In this document: positions 17,262 to 25,468 of the stretch, piece after piece
Position numbering within the stretch: the first letter of the stretch is position 1
Layout: the number at the start of each line of letters is the position of its first letter
Assembly (NCBI RefSeq): GCF_013283745.1
Contig: NZ_JABSTZ010000004.1
Span: 248,001-312,000 of the forward strand
Reading direction: 5' to 3'
Origin: Aeromicrobium stalagmiti
GTDB taxonomy: Bacteria; Actinomycetota; Actinomycetes; Propionibacteriales; Nocardioidaceae
Length of the DNA stretch: 64,000 bases
Notes under the pieces: generated by a model
Database searches by the model: none
What the model was told of the DNA's origin: nothing
Seen by the model: only the letters and a program-made list of their open reading frames with translations
Position numbers and translations under genes: made by a program

Positions 17262-18683
17262 ATGGGCAAGACACTTGCCGAGAAGATCTGGGAAGAGCAC
17301 GTCGTCCGCCGCCACGAGGGCGAGCCCGACCTCCTCTACATCGATCTCCACCTGATCCACGAGGTCACGAGCCCGCAGGCGTTCGACGGTCTCCGCCTCT
17401 CGGGCCGCGCCGTGCGTCGTCCCGACCTCACGCTGGCGACCGAGGACCACAACATCCCGACGACCGACCTCGACAAGCCGATCGCCGACCTGGTGTCGCG
17501 CACGCAGGTCGAGACGCTGCGCCGCAACTGCGAGGAGTTCGGTGTCCGCCTGCACCCCATGGGTGACATCGACCAGGGCATCGTCCACGTCGTCGGCCCG
17601 CAGCTGGGCCTGACCCAGCCCGGCATGACGATCGTGTGCGGCGACTCGCACACCTCGACGCACGGCGCTTTCGGCTCGATCGCGTTCGGCATCGGCACCT
17701 CCGAGGTCGAGCACGTGCTCGCGACGCAGTCGCTGTCGCAGGCCAAGCCCAAGATGATGGCCGTCGAGGTCGTCGGCGAGCTGCCCGTGGGCTCGACGGC
17801 CAAGGACCTGATCCTGGCCCTCATCACCCAGGAGACCACCGGCGGTGGCCAGGGCTACATCGTGGAGTACCGCGGCGAGGCCATCCGGGCTCTGTCGATG
17901 GAGGCCCGCATGACGATCTGCAACATGTCGATCGAGTGGGGCGCCAAGGCTGGCCTCATCGCGCCCGACCAGACGACGTACGACTACCTCCAGGGCCGTC
18001 CGTCGGCGCCGACCGGGGCCGACTGGGACGCCGCCGTGGCGCACTGGGACAGCCTCGTCACCGACGACGACGCCGAGTTCGACAAGGTCATCACGATCGA
18101 CGCGTCGACCATCACGCCGTTCGTCACCTGGGGCACCAACCCCGGCCAAGGCGTGGCGCTGTCGGGCAACGTCCCGGACCCGGCGTCGTTCGAGGACGAC
18201 AACGAGCGCGTCGCGGCCGAGAACGCCCTGCGCTACATGGGCCTCGAGGCCGGCACCCCGATGAAGGACATCAAGGTCGACACGGTCTTCATCGGCTCGT
18301 GCACCAACGGTCGCATCGAGGACCTGCGCGTCGCCGCGTCGCTCATCGAGGGCCACAAGGTCGCCGACGACACCCGCATCCTGGTCGTGCCGGGCTCGGT
18401 GCGCGTGCGGCTGCAGGCGGAGGAAGAGGGCCTCGACGTCATCTTCAAGGACGCCGGAGCCGAGTGGCGCGGAGCGGGATGCTCGATGTGCCTGGGCATG
18501 AACCCCGACCAGCTGACCCCGGGGGAGCGCAGCGCGTCGACCTCCAACCGCAACTTCGAGGGCCGTCAGGGCAAGGGGGGGCGCACGCACCTGGTGTCGC
18601 CCGACGTCGCCGTCGCGACCGGCATCCTCGGCCACCTGGCCGGCCCGGCCGACCTCGCCGAGCTCGAGAAGGCAGGAGCCTGA
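17262..18683 (+). CDS. leuC: 3-isopropylmalate dehydratase, large subunit
   Basis: 473 residues, normal length. The 4Fe-4S ligands are all present: Cys347 in GSCTNGR, and Cys407 and Cys410 in [11 protein letters not shown]. With LeuD it isomerises 2-isopropylmalate to 3-isopropylmalate in leucine synthesis. The start GCC-ATG-GGC is 103 bases from the divergent ndgR. leuD follows 2 bases after the stop, its SD lying inside leuC. Confidence 0.97.
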   Translation: MGKTLAEKIWEEHVVRRHEGEPDLLYIDLHLIHEVTSPQAFDGLRLSGRAVRRPDLTLATEDHNIPTTDLDKPIADLVSRTQVETLRRNCEEFGVRLHPMGDIDQGIVHVVGPQLGLTQPGMTIVCGDSHTSTHGAFGSIAFGIGTSEVEHVLATQSLSQAKPKMMAVEVVGELPVGSTAKDLILALITQETTGGGQGYIVEYRGEAIRALSMEARMTICNMSIEWGAKAGLIAPDQTTYDYLQGRPSAPTGADWDAAVAHWDSLVTDDDAEFDKVITIDASTITPFVTWGTNPGQGVALSGNVPDPASFEDDNERVAAENALRYMGLEAGTPMKDIKVDTVFIGSCTNGRIEDLRVAASLIEGHKVADDTRILVVPGSVRVRLQAEEEGLDVIFKDAGAEWRGAGCSMCLGMNPDQLTPGERSASTSNRNFEGRQGKGGRTHLVSPDVAVATGILGHLAGPADLAELEKAGA

Positions 18684-18685
18684 CC

Positions 18686-19285
18686 ATGGAGAAGTTCTCG
18701 ACCCACACAGGTGTTGGCGCGCCGCTGCGTCGCAGCAACGTCGACACCGACCAGATCATCCCCGCGGTCTGGCTCAAGAAGGTCACCCGTGACGGCTTCG
18801 AGGAGGGGCTGTTCTCGGCGTGGCGCAGCGATCCCGACTTCGTCCTCAACCGAGACGCCTACAAGGACGCGACGGTCCTCGTGGCGGGTCCCGACTTCGG
18901 CACCGGCTCGTCCCGCGAGCACGCCGTCTGGGCGCTGCAGAACTACGGGTTCAAGGCGGTCATCTCCTCGCGCTTCGGCGACATCTTCCGAGGCAACTCC
19001 GGCAAGGCCGGGCTGCTCGCGGCGCAGGTCGACGAGAAGGTCGTCCAGCGTCTGTGGGACTACCTCGACGACAACCCGGGTGCATCGATCACGCTCGACC
19101 TCGAGTCGCGCACGGTCAAGGCCGGCGAGGGCGTCGACGCGATCGAGGACTCGTTCACGATCGACGACTACACCCGCTGGCGCCTGCTCGAGGGCCTCGA
19201 CGACGTCGGCATCACGCTGAGCCACGAGGACGACATCGTGGCCTACGAGTCGACGCGCCCGTCGTTCAAGCCCGTCACCCTCTGA
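18686..19285 (+). CDS. leuD: 3-isopropylmalate dehydratase, small subunit
   Basis: 199 residues. It has the swivelling-domain signatures [14 protein letters not shown] and [13 protein letters not shown]. It forms the active isomerase with LeuC. SD-like GGCAGGAG ends 8 bases before ATG. The gene is followed immediately by the 22-bp repeat cluster instead of the hupB gene that follows leuD in mycobacteria. Confidence 0.96.
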   Translation: MEKFSTHTGVGAPLRRSNVDTDQIIPAVWLKKVTRDGFEEGLFSAWRSDPDFVLNRDAYKDATVLVAGPDFGTGSSREHAVWALQNYGFKAVISSRFGDIFRGNSGKAGLLAAQVDEKVVQRLWDYLDDNPGASITLDLESRTVKAGEGVDAIEDSFTIDDYTRWRLLEGLDDVGITLSHEDDIVAYESTRPSFKPVTL

Positions 19286-19292
19286 CCCACCG

Positions 19293-19407
19293 CTGACGAG
19301 ATCCTTCGCGCCCCTCGAGGAGACCTTTATCGCCCCTGCCCGGGGCGGAAACGGTCTCCTGGAGGGGCCGCAACGGTCTCGTCAGGGGGCGGAAACGGTC
19401 TCGTCAG
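19293..19407. repeat. Cluster of five 22-bp interspersed repeats in two orientations
   Basis: Consensus GGGGCGGAAACGGTCTCGTCAG. Two units on the minus strand (19293-19314, 19317-19336) face three on the plus strand (19342-19363, 19364-19385, 19386-19407); the last two abut directly. The 19317-19336 and 19342-19363 units can form a hairpin. The cluster separates leuD from the convergent cold-shock-like gene and may act as a bidirectional terminator. It has no spacers of CRISPR type. Confidence 0.8.
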
Positions 19408-19607
19408 CGGGTGGGCCAGATGGCGATGCCGGTGACCTCGCCGGAGGCCTCTGTCTCGACGAAGACCCGCTGTCCCACCCGCAGGAGGCGGATGTGGTCG
19501 GCCAGTGCCTCGACCCCGAAGTCGAGGGGAACACCCTGATCGGTCAGGACGTGTCCTGACCCGGTCGTCTGGTCGAAGCTCGCCACCGTGCCCTGCATGC
19601 CCTTCAC
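19404..19607 (-). CDS. Cold-shock-domain-like small protein
   Basis: 67 residues (or 64 from the second Met). The opening MQGTVASFDQTTGSGHVLTD follows the pattern of cold-shock proteins (xGTVxxFDxxxGxGxI), and the length fits, but the RNP1 aromatic residues KGFGFI are missing (SGHVL in that place). An OB fold with weak or altered nucleic-acid binding is likely. It ends inside the last 22-bp repeat and is convergent with leuD. Confidence 0.7.
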   Translation of the reverse strand: MKGMQGTVASFDQTTGSGHVLTDQGVPLDFGVEALADHIRLLRVGQRVFVETEASGEVTGIAIWPTR

Positions 19608-19641
19608 CCTAGTGCCGCCCCGAGGGGATTAGGCTCGGCCC

Positions 19642-20370
19642 ATGGAGCGTCGCCAGTTCCCGCGGACCATGCGGATCATCGTGTTCTTCGTGCGGCCGAT
19701 CCTCATGCTGCTGACCAAGCGCGACTGGCAGGGCCAGGAGAAGCTCCCGAGCGGCGGGTTCGTGCTCGCGCCCAACCACATCTCGCACCTCGACCCGTTC
19801 CTGATCTCGCACTTCATGGTCGACCAGGGCATCTCGCCGCGCTTCCTGGCCAAGGACACGCTGATGTCGCTGCCGGTGGGGGGCCACATCCTGCGCGGCG
19901 CCGAGCAGATCCCCGTCTACCGCAGCACCGCCGGCGCGGTGGAGTCGCTGCGCGCGGCTGTCGAGGCGGTCGAGGCCGGCAGCGTCGTCGCGATCTATCC
20001 CGAGGGCACGATCACGCGCGACCCCGCTGCCTGGCCGATGTCAGGGCGCACGGGAGCCGTGCGGGTGGCCCTGGCGACGGGCAGGCCGCTCGTGCCGGTC
20101 ATGCAGTGGGGCCCCCAGGCGATCCTGTGGCCCTACACCAAGCGCCTGCGCCTCTTCCCGCGCAAGACCATCCACGTGAGGGTGGGTGACCCCCTCGACC
20201 TGTCGGACCTCGCCGGCAAGGAGCTCACCGAGGAGCTTCTCAACACGGCGACGTCCCGCCTGATGGACGTCCTGACTGAGATGATGTCGCAGGTGCGCGG
20301 CGAGACTCCCTCGACACCGCGCATCGACGTGCATACGTTGAGCAGGCCCCGGACCAACTACCAGGGCTGA
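19642..20370 (+). CDS. plsC: 1-acyl-sn-glycerol-3-phosphate acyltransferase family protein
   Basis: 242 residues. It has acyltransferase motif I NHISHLDPF (NHx4D) and motif III YPEGTITRD, with a hydrophobic N-terminal stretch near residues 10-25 for membrane contact. It should acylate lysophosphatidate in phospholipid synthesis. TAGGCT at 19630-19635 is 6 bases before ATG, suggesting a leaderless message. gpsA follows 30 bases downstream, so two steps of glycerolipid synthesis sit together. Confidence 0.9.
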   Translation: MERRQFPRTMRIIVFFVRPILMLLTKRDWQGQEKLPSGGFVLAPNHISHLDPFLISHFMVDQGISPRFLAKDTLMSLPVGGHILRGAEQIPVYRSTAGAVESLRAAVEAVEAGSVVAIYPEGTITRDPAAWPMSGRTGAVRVALATGRPLVPVMQWGPQAILWPYTKRLRLFPRKTIHVRVGDPLDLSDLAGKELTEELLNTATSRLMDVLTEMMSQVRGETPSTPRIDVHTLSRPRTNYQG

Positions 20371-20400
20371 TCGAGCAGCGACGAGAGATGGGAATCGTGA

Positions 20401-21402
20401 ATGGCGCAGACAGCCGTGATGGGCGCAGGATCCTGGGGAACGGCCTTCGCCCTGGTGCTGGCTGACGCCGGCAACGACGTACGCCTCTGGGGACGTCGCC
20501 CCGAGCTCTGCGACACGATCAACACCACCCGCGAGAACTCCGACTACCTGCCCGGAATCGAGCTGCCCGAGGCGATCTCGGCGACCCACGATCCCGCCGA
20601 GGTGCTGGCCGGCGCCGAGGTCGTGGTCCTGGCGGTGCCGTCGCAGCAGCTGCGCTCCAACCTCGAGGCGTGGGCCGAGCACATCCCGGCCGACGCAGTC
20701 CTCGTGAGCCTCATGAAGGGCATCGAGCTCGGCACCCACCAGCGCATGAGCGAGGTCATCGCCGAGCTCACCGGCGCGGGTCCCGAGCGGATCGCCGTGG
20801 TCTCCGGCCCCAACCTGGCCCGCGAGATCGCCAACCGTGAGCCGGCCGCCAGCGTGGTCGCGTGCGCCGACCAGGCCGTCGCCGAGCGGCTCCAGAAGCT
20901 CATGCACTCCGCGGCGTTCCGTCCCTACTCGATGACCGACGTCGTCGGCTGCGAGCTGGCCGGCACCGCCAAGAACATCATCGGCCTGGCCGTCGGCGTG
21001 TGCGTCGGACTGGGCTTCGGCGACAACACCAAGGCATCGGTCATCACCCGCGGCCTGGCGGAGACCGCGCGCCTCGGCGTCGCGATCGGAGCAGACCCCG
21101 TCACGTTCATGGGCCTGGCCGGCATGGGTGACCTGGTCGCCACGTGCTCGTCGCCGCTGTCACGCAACCGGACGTTCGGCGAGAAGCTCGGCGAGGGCAT
21201 GAGCGTCGACGAGATCATGGCGCAGACACGACAGGTCGCCGAGGGCGTGAAGTCGTGCCAGTCGGTCAGCGAGCTCGCCAAGATCAACGGCGTCGAGATG
21301 CCGATCGTCGAGCACGTCGCGGCGCTCGTCGCCGGCGAGATGAGCCCCGACGAGCTCGTCCAGCGCCTCATCTCCCGTCAGGCCAAGCCCGAGACGGTCT
21401 GA
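20401..21402 (+). CDS. gpsA: NAD(P)-dependent glycerol-3-phosphate dehydrogenase
   Basis: 333 residues. The Rossmann motif GAGSWGTAFA is at residues 8-17, and the family signature around AGTAKNIIGLAVG with the catalytic lysine is present, as is NTKASVITRGLAE. It reduces dihydroxyacetone phosphate to sn-glycerol-3-phosphate for phospholipids. It follows plsC on the same strand. The order gpsA then ddl matches Mycobacterium, with a trans-sulfuration gene between them. Confidence 0.96.
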   Translation: MAQTAVMGAGSWGTAFALVLADAGNDVRLWGRRPELCDTINTTRENSDYLPGIELPEAISATHDPAEVLAGAEVVVLAVPSQQLRSNLEAWAEHIPADAVLVSLMKGIELGTHQRMSEVIAELTGAGPERIAVVSGPNLAREIANREPAASVVACADQAVAERLQKLMHSAAFRPYSMTDVVGCELAGTAKNIIGLAVGVCVGLGFGDNTKASVITRGLAETARLGVAIGADPVTFMGLAGMGDLVATCSSPLSRNRTFGEKLGEGMSVDEIMAQTRQVAEGVKSCQSVSELAKINGVEMPIVEHVAALVAGEMSPDELVQRLISRQAKPETV

Positions 21403-21419
21403 GGCCCGCTGACGTCGCC

Positions 21420-22490
21420 CTAGGAGACGCAGGCGGCCAGGACGTTCTGGATGTCGATCCAGAGGTCCTCGACGTCCTCGATGCCCACCGACAGGCGGAT
21501 GAGCCCCTCGGGGACGCTCTGCGGCTCGCCGGGGTGCCTGCGACGTCGCTCCCACGTCGACTCGACGCCGCCGAGGCTCGTCGCGTAGGTGATGATGTCG
21601 CTCTGCTCGGTCATCTTCTGCGCGACGGTGGGTCCGCCCACGACCTCGAAGGCGATGATCGTGCCGAAGCCGGGGTAGCGGCTGTAGACGATGTGGCGCG
21701 ACGCCGACAGCCGCTGGTGCAGCTCGCGGGCGTTGGCCTCGGCGCGGTCGAGGCGCACGTGCAGCGTGCGGACGCCCCGCGCGGCCAGCCAGGTCTCCAT
21801 GGCGCCCGGGATGGCGCCGAGCACGGTGCGACGCTTCGCGATCGCCGCGAACGCCCGGTCGTCGTTGGTGACGATCGCGCCGAGGATGACGTCGCTGTGG
21901 CCCGACAGGAGCTTGGACGCGGAGTGCACGACGAAGTCGGCGCCCTGGTCGAGCGGACGCTGGCGCAGCGGGGTCGCGAAGGTGTTGTCGACCGCCACGG
22001 CTGCACCGGCGGCGGTGGCCGCGCGGGCGATCGTCGCGATGTCAGCGATCTCGAGCGCCGGGTTGGTCGGCGACTCGATCCACACCAGGGCGGCACCATC
22101 GCACGCGGCGACGACCTGGGGCGTGTTGTCGATGTCGACGAGCCTCAGCTCGATCTGTCCGCGCCGCTCGCGCTCCACGAGCTGTTCGATCGTGCCGTAG
22201 TAGGCGTGGCGGGGTGCGACGACGACGGCCTTGGCCGGCACCAGGTCGAACAGTGCGGCCGAGGCGGCGACGCCGGACGAGAAGGCCAGGGCGCGACCTC
22301 CCTCGAGGGCGCCCAGCACCGTCTCGAAGGAGTCCCAGGTGGGATTGCCCTGCCGTCCGTACTCGGATCCGCCGCCGGGCACGAGTGCGCTGGCCAGCGT
22401 GATCGGCGCGTTGAGCGGTCCCCCCGGGACGCGGTCAGGACGCCCTGCACCGACCGCGATGGTCGAGGGCGAGAGATCGTGTCCATGCAT
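21420..22490 (-). CDS. Trans-sulfuration family PLP enzyme (cystathionine gamma-synthase/lyase type)
   Basis: 356 residues from ATG 22490. The PLP-binding lysine is Lys193 in HSASKLLSGHSD, and the cofactor loop SSGVAASAAL and the ESPTNPALEI segment are typical of the Cys/Met metabolism family. It breaks or makes thioether bonds of amino acids; synthase, gamma-lyase and methionine gamma-lyase cannot be separated by eye. It is transcribed divergently from ddl (52 bases) and convergently with gpsA (17 bases). Confidence 0.9.
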   Translation of the reverse strand: MHGHDLSPSTIAVGAGRPDRVPGGPLNAPITLASALVPGGGSEYGRQGNPTWDSFETVLGALEGGRALAFSSGVAASAALFDLVPAKAVVVAPRHAYYGTIEQLVERERRGQIELRLVDIDNTPQVVAACDGAALVWIESPTNPALEIADIATIARAATAAGAAVAVDNTFATPLRQRPLDQGADFVVHSASKLLSGHSDVILGAIVTNDDRAFAAIAKRRTVLGAIPGAMETWLAARGVRTLHVRLDRAEANARELHQRLSASRHIVYSRYPGFGTIIAFEVVGGPTVAQKMTEQSDIITYATSLGGVESTWERRRRHPGEPQSVPEGLIRLSVGIEDVEDLWIDIQNVLAACVS

Positions 22491-22542
22491 CAGGCCATTG
22501 TGCACCGAGCCACCCACATTCCAAACGATAGGGTTCTGGGCA

Positions 22543-23610
22543 ATGAGCCTTGAGACATCGCATCCTGACAAGCCACGCCTGGCCGTGATCTTCGGCGGCC
22601 GTTCCAGCGAGCACGGCGTGTCGTGCCTGACCGCGCGCGAGATCCTCGCCGCGATCGACACCGACCGCTACGCCGTGCAGCCCGTGGGCATCACCCGCGA
22701 CGGCGCCTGGGTCGAGGAGACGGCCACCTGGGGCGAGCTGGCCCCCGGCACGCTGCCCGAGGTGCGCGACGACCTGCCCCCGTTCCTGTGGGAGAGCCTG
22801 CGCGACTTCGACGCGGTGTTCCCGGTGCTCCACGGCCCGTGGGGCGAGGACGGCACGATCCAGGGCCTGCTCGAGATGGCCGACATCCGCTACGTCGGCG
22901 CGGGCGTCCTGGCGAGCGCGGTCAGCATGGACAAGCCCTTCACCAAGACGGTCTTCTCGGCCGCGGGCCTGCCGCAGATCCCGTACGTCACGATTCGTCC
23001 GTGGGAGTGGAAGCAGGACCGGTCGCGGGTCGAGGACCGCATCCGCGCGCTGGGCCTGCCGGTGTTCGTCAAGCCGGCCCGCGCGGGCTCCAGCTCCGGC
23101 GTCATGATGGTCGACTCGTGGGACGACCTCGACCTCGCGGTCACGACGGCACGCGACTTCGACCCCAAGGTCATCGTCGAGTCGGCGGCCCGCGGCAAGC
23201 GTGAGCTGGAGTGCGCGGTCATCCAGCAGCCCGACGGCAAGCCGGTCGCGAGCGTGGTGGGTGAGATCACCGTCGCCGAGGAGTCCGACCACGAGTTCTA
23301 CGACTTCGAGGCCAAGTACCTCGACGGCACGAGCCTCAACGTCGTCCCGGCTGACATCCCCGTCACCTTGAGCGACCGCATCCGCACCTACGCGGTGCAG
23401 GCCTTCGAGGCCGTCGGCTGCGAGGGACTGGCTCGGGTCGACTTCTTCCTCACCGACGACGGGCTCGTGATCAACGAGATCAACACGCTGCCGGGGTTCA
23501 CGCCCTACTCGATGTTCCCGCGGCTGTGGGAGGCCAGCGGTGTGCCCTACGCCGAGCTCGTCGACCGGCTCGTCCAGCTGGCGCTGCAGCGCGACACCGG
23601 CCTGCGCTGA
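22543..23610 (+). CDS. ddl: D-alanine--D-alanine ligase
   Basis: 355 residues. ATP-grasp ligase with N-terminal VIFGGRSSEHGVS, the LHGPWGEDGTIQG motif and the metal-binding C-terminal motif VINEINTLPGFT. It joins two D-Ala residues for peptidoglycan precursors. ATG 22543 is chosen for its position before the conserved GGRSSEH region. DUF3515 lies convergent 6 bases downstream, the order known in other actinobacteria. Confidence 0.95.
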   Translation: MSLETSHPDKPRLAVIFGGRSSEHGVSCLTAREILAAIDTDRYAVQPVGITRDGAWVEETATWGELAPGTLPEVRDDLPPFLWESLRDFDAVFPVLHGPWGEDGTIQGLLEMADIRYVGAGVLASAVSMDKPFTKTVFSAAGLPQIPYVTIRPWEWKQDRSRVEDRIRALGLPVFVKPARAGSSSGVMMVDSWDDLDLAVTTARDFDPKVIVESAARGKRELECAVIQQPDGKPVASVVGEITVAEESDHEFYDFEAKYLDGTSLNVVPADIPVTLSDRIRTYAVQAFEAVGCEGLARVDFFLTDDGLVINEINTLPGFTPYSMFPRLWEASGVPYAELVDRLVQLALQRDTGLR

Positions 23611-23616
23611 GCGGGT

Positions 23617-24084
23617 CTACTCGCAGGGCGTGACGGACGGGTCGTGCTTCTTCACGGCGGCGGCGACGTCGGCCAGGGCGTCGGCGGCCGGGTCGTAGTC
23701 CTTCGGCACCTCGACGCTCACGTAGAACGCGCGGCCGATCGTCGTGAACAGGTAGCCGTCGGCGGTCGTCTCCGACACCCAGTCGACGCCGTCGACGAAG
23801 TTGCACGGCGGCACGTCGGCGGGGTCCTCGGGGTCGAGGATCGCCGGCTTCTCCACGCCGCAGCGCAGGATGATCGGCGGCGCGCCCCACGCGACCGCGG
23901 TGTCGTCCTCGACGAGGATCGCGTCCTCACCGGCGACCTGTCGAGGCGCGTCGGCATAGAGCGCCTTGCAGTCGATCTCCGTGCCCCGCTCGGTGGGGTA
24001 GGCGTCGACGGCGAGACCGGGGCTGCAGGCCGACACGGTCAGGAGCACGCCCAGCAGCACACCGCCGGGCAGGAGCGTGCGCAC
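23617..24084 (-). CDS. DUF3515 lipoprotein
   Basis: 155 residues. The N-terminal signal peptide ends in lipobox VSAC (Cys20). The DUF3515 hallmark AVAWGAPPIILRCGV is near residue 67, and three further cysteines fit disulfides. It is predicted to be anchored outside the membrane. Its function is unknown, but the family is almost always encoded between ddl and thiL in actinobacteria, as here. The Lrp-like gene ends 3 bases upstream, so both are probably on one message. Confidence 0.88.
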   Translation of the reverse strand: MRTLLPGGVLLGVLLTVSACSPGLAVDAYPTERGTEIDCKALYADAPRQVAGEDAILVEDDTAVAWGAPPIILRCGVEKPAILDPEDPADVPPCNFVDGVDWVSETTADGYLFTTIGRAFYVSVEVPKDYDPAADALADVAAAVKKHDPSVTPCE

Positions 24085-24087
24085 GGG

Positions 24088-24324
24088 TCAGATGCGGACG
24101 ATGGGGCAGGTCAGGGTGCGGGTGATGCCCGGGACGGTCTGGATGCTGGAGACGACCAGCGTGCCGAGCTCGTCCATGCTCGGACCCTCGGCGCGCACGA
24201 TGACGTCGTACGGCCCGGTGACGTCCTCGGCCAGGGTCACCCCGGCGATGTCGCCGATCGCCCGGGCGACGTCAGCGGCCTTGCCGACCTCGGTCTGGAC
24301 GAGGATGTATGCCTGCACGGCCAT
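24088..24324 (-). CDS. Stand-alone Lrp/AsnC ligand-binding domain protein
   Basis: 78 residues, the RAM/AsnC effector domain alone: AYILVQTEVGKAADVARAI, the turn GPYDVIV and the ending TLTCPIVRI. The DNA-binding HTH is absent. Such proteins form oligomers that bind amino acids. It is co-directional with the DUF3515 gene and divergent from thiL, 85 bases away. Confidence 0.9.
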   Translation of the reverse strand: MAVQAYILVQTEVGKAADVARAIGDIAGVTLAEDVTGPYDVIVRAEGPSMDELGTLVVSSIQTVPGITRTLTCPIVRI

Positions 24325-24409
24325 CGGGTGCTCCTTCGGGTCAAGACGACTGTCCCACGCTACCGGATGTCGTGCGAGCTCCGGGCTCCGGCTGCGACAA
24401 GATGGACCC

Positions 24410-25366
24410 ATGAACGCCAGCGCCACGGACGGGCCCACGATCGGTGACATCGGGGAGTTCGGGCTGATCGACCAGGTCCGCTCGCAGATCGGCGAGAACA
24501 GGCACGTCCTGCTGGGCCCGGGCGACGACGCGGCCCACGTGTCGACCAACGACGGCACGTTCCTCGTCTCGACCGACCTGCTGGTCGAGGGACGCCACTT
24601 CCGCCGCGACTGGTCGTCCCCGTACGACATCGGGCGCAAGGCCGCGGCCTGCAACCTGTCCGACATCAACGCGATGGGCGGCGTCGCCACGGCCCTGACG
24701 GTCGGCTTCGGGGCACCGGCCGACCTGCCCGTCGCGTGGGCCCTCGAGATGGTCAAGGGCTTCGAGATCGAGTGCGCGCACGTGGGCGCGCACATCGTCG
24801 GTGGCGACGTCACCGCGTCCGACAAGATCATCATCGCCGTCACGGCGATGGGCGACGCGGCCCGGCCCGTCCGACGCTCGGGGGCGCTGCCGGGCGACGT
24901 CGTGGCCTACGCCGGCGACCTGGGCCTCGCCGGCGCCGGTTTCGCGACCCTGAGCCGCGGGTTCCGCTCGCCGAAGGCGGCCGTCGAGGCCCACCGGGTG
25001 CCGCATCCTCCCTATGCCGCCGGGCCCCAGGCGGCCGGTGCCGGTGCGACGTCGATGACCGACATCAGCGACGGGCTGCTGGCCGACCTCAGCCACATCG
25101 CGGATGCGAGCGGTGTCGCGATCGACCTCGACAGCTCGACCTTCGTCATCCCCGAGCCCGTGGCGACGGTCTCGGAGGCGCTGGGCCGTGAGGCGCTCGA
25201 CTTCGTGCTCACCGGAGGAGACGACTACGCGCTGGTGGCGACCTTCAGCTCCGAGACAACCCTTCCGGCCGGATGGACCCGCATCGGCGCGGTCTCCGAC
25301 GGCAGCGGCGTGACGCTCGACGGGGCGCCCTACGAGGGTCCGGCGGGTCACCAGCACTTTCGTTGA
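24410..25366 (+). CDS. thiL: Thiamine-monophosphate kinase
   Basis: 318 residues. PurM-like ATPase with N-terminal GEFGLIDQV, GPGDDAAHV, STDLLVEGRHF and NLSDINAMGG, all ThiL signatures. It phosphorylates thiamine phosphate to the diphosphate cofactor. The ATG has a TATA-like CAAGAT 6 bases upstream and no SD. It is convergent with the amidase and followed by a large hairpin. In mycobacteria ung follows thiL; here it does not. Confidence 0.94.
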   Translation: MNASATDGPTIGDIGEFGLIDQVRSQIGENRHVLLGPGDDAAHVSTNDGTFLVSTDLLVEGRHFRRDWSSPYDIGRKAAACNLSDINAMGGVATALTVGFGAPADLPVAWALEMVKGFEIECAHVGAHIVGGDVTASDKIIIAVTAMGDAARPVRRSGALPGDVVAYAGDLGLAGAGFATLSRGFRSPKAAVEAHRVPHPPYAAGPQAAGAGATSMTDISDGLLADLSHIADASGVAIDLDSSTFVIPEPVATVSEALGREALDFVLTGGDDYALVATFSSETTLPAGWTRIGAVSDGSGVTLDGAPYEGPAGHQHFR

Positions 25367-25373
25367 GACACCA

Positions 25374-25464
25374 CCCGGAAGGTGGATCCGCAACGTCATC
25401 GGCTCTCACACGGTTGAGAAGTCACCGACGCAGTTGCGGTGAGGTTGCGAGTCCACCTCCCGGG
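25374..25464. terminator. Elaborate nested hairpin between convergent thiL and amidase
   Basis: Outer arms CCCGGAAGGTGGA (25374-25386) and TCCACCTCCCGGG (25452-25464) pair at 12 of 13 positions. Inside are CCGCAAC/GTTGCGG (25388-25394/25433-25439), CGTC-CGG/CCGACG (25394-25402/25425-25430) and TCTCA/TGAGA (25404-25408/25415-25419) with a 6-base loop. It fills the whole gap, consistent with a bidirectional terminator. Confidence 0.75.
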
Positions 25465-25468
25465 GGGC

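Noticed and set aside
19293..19407. Possible CRISPR array
   Set aside because: Repeats change orientation, two abut without spacer, and no cas gene is present.
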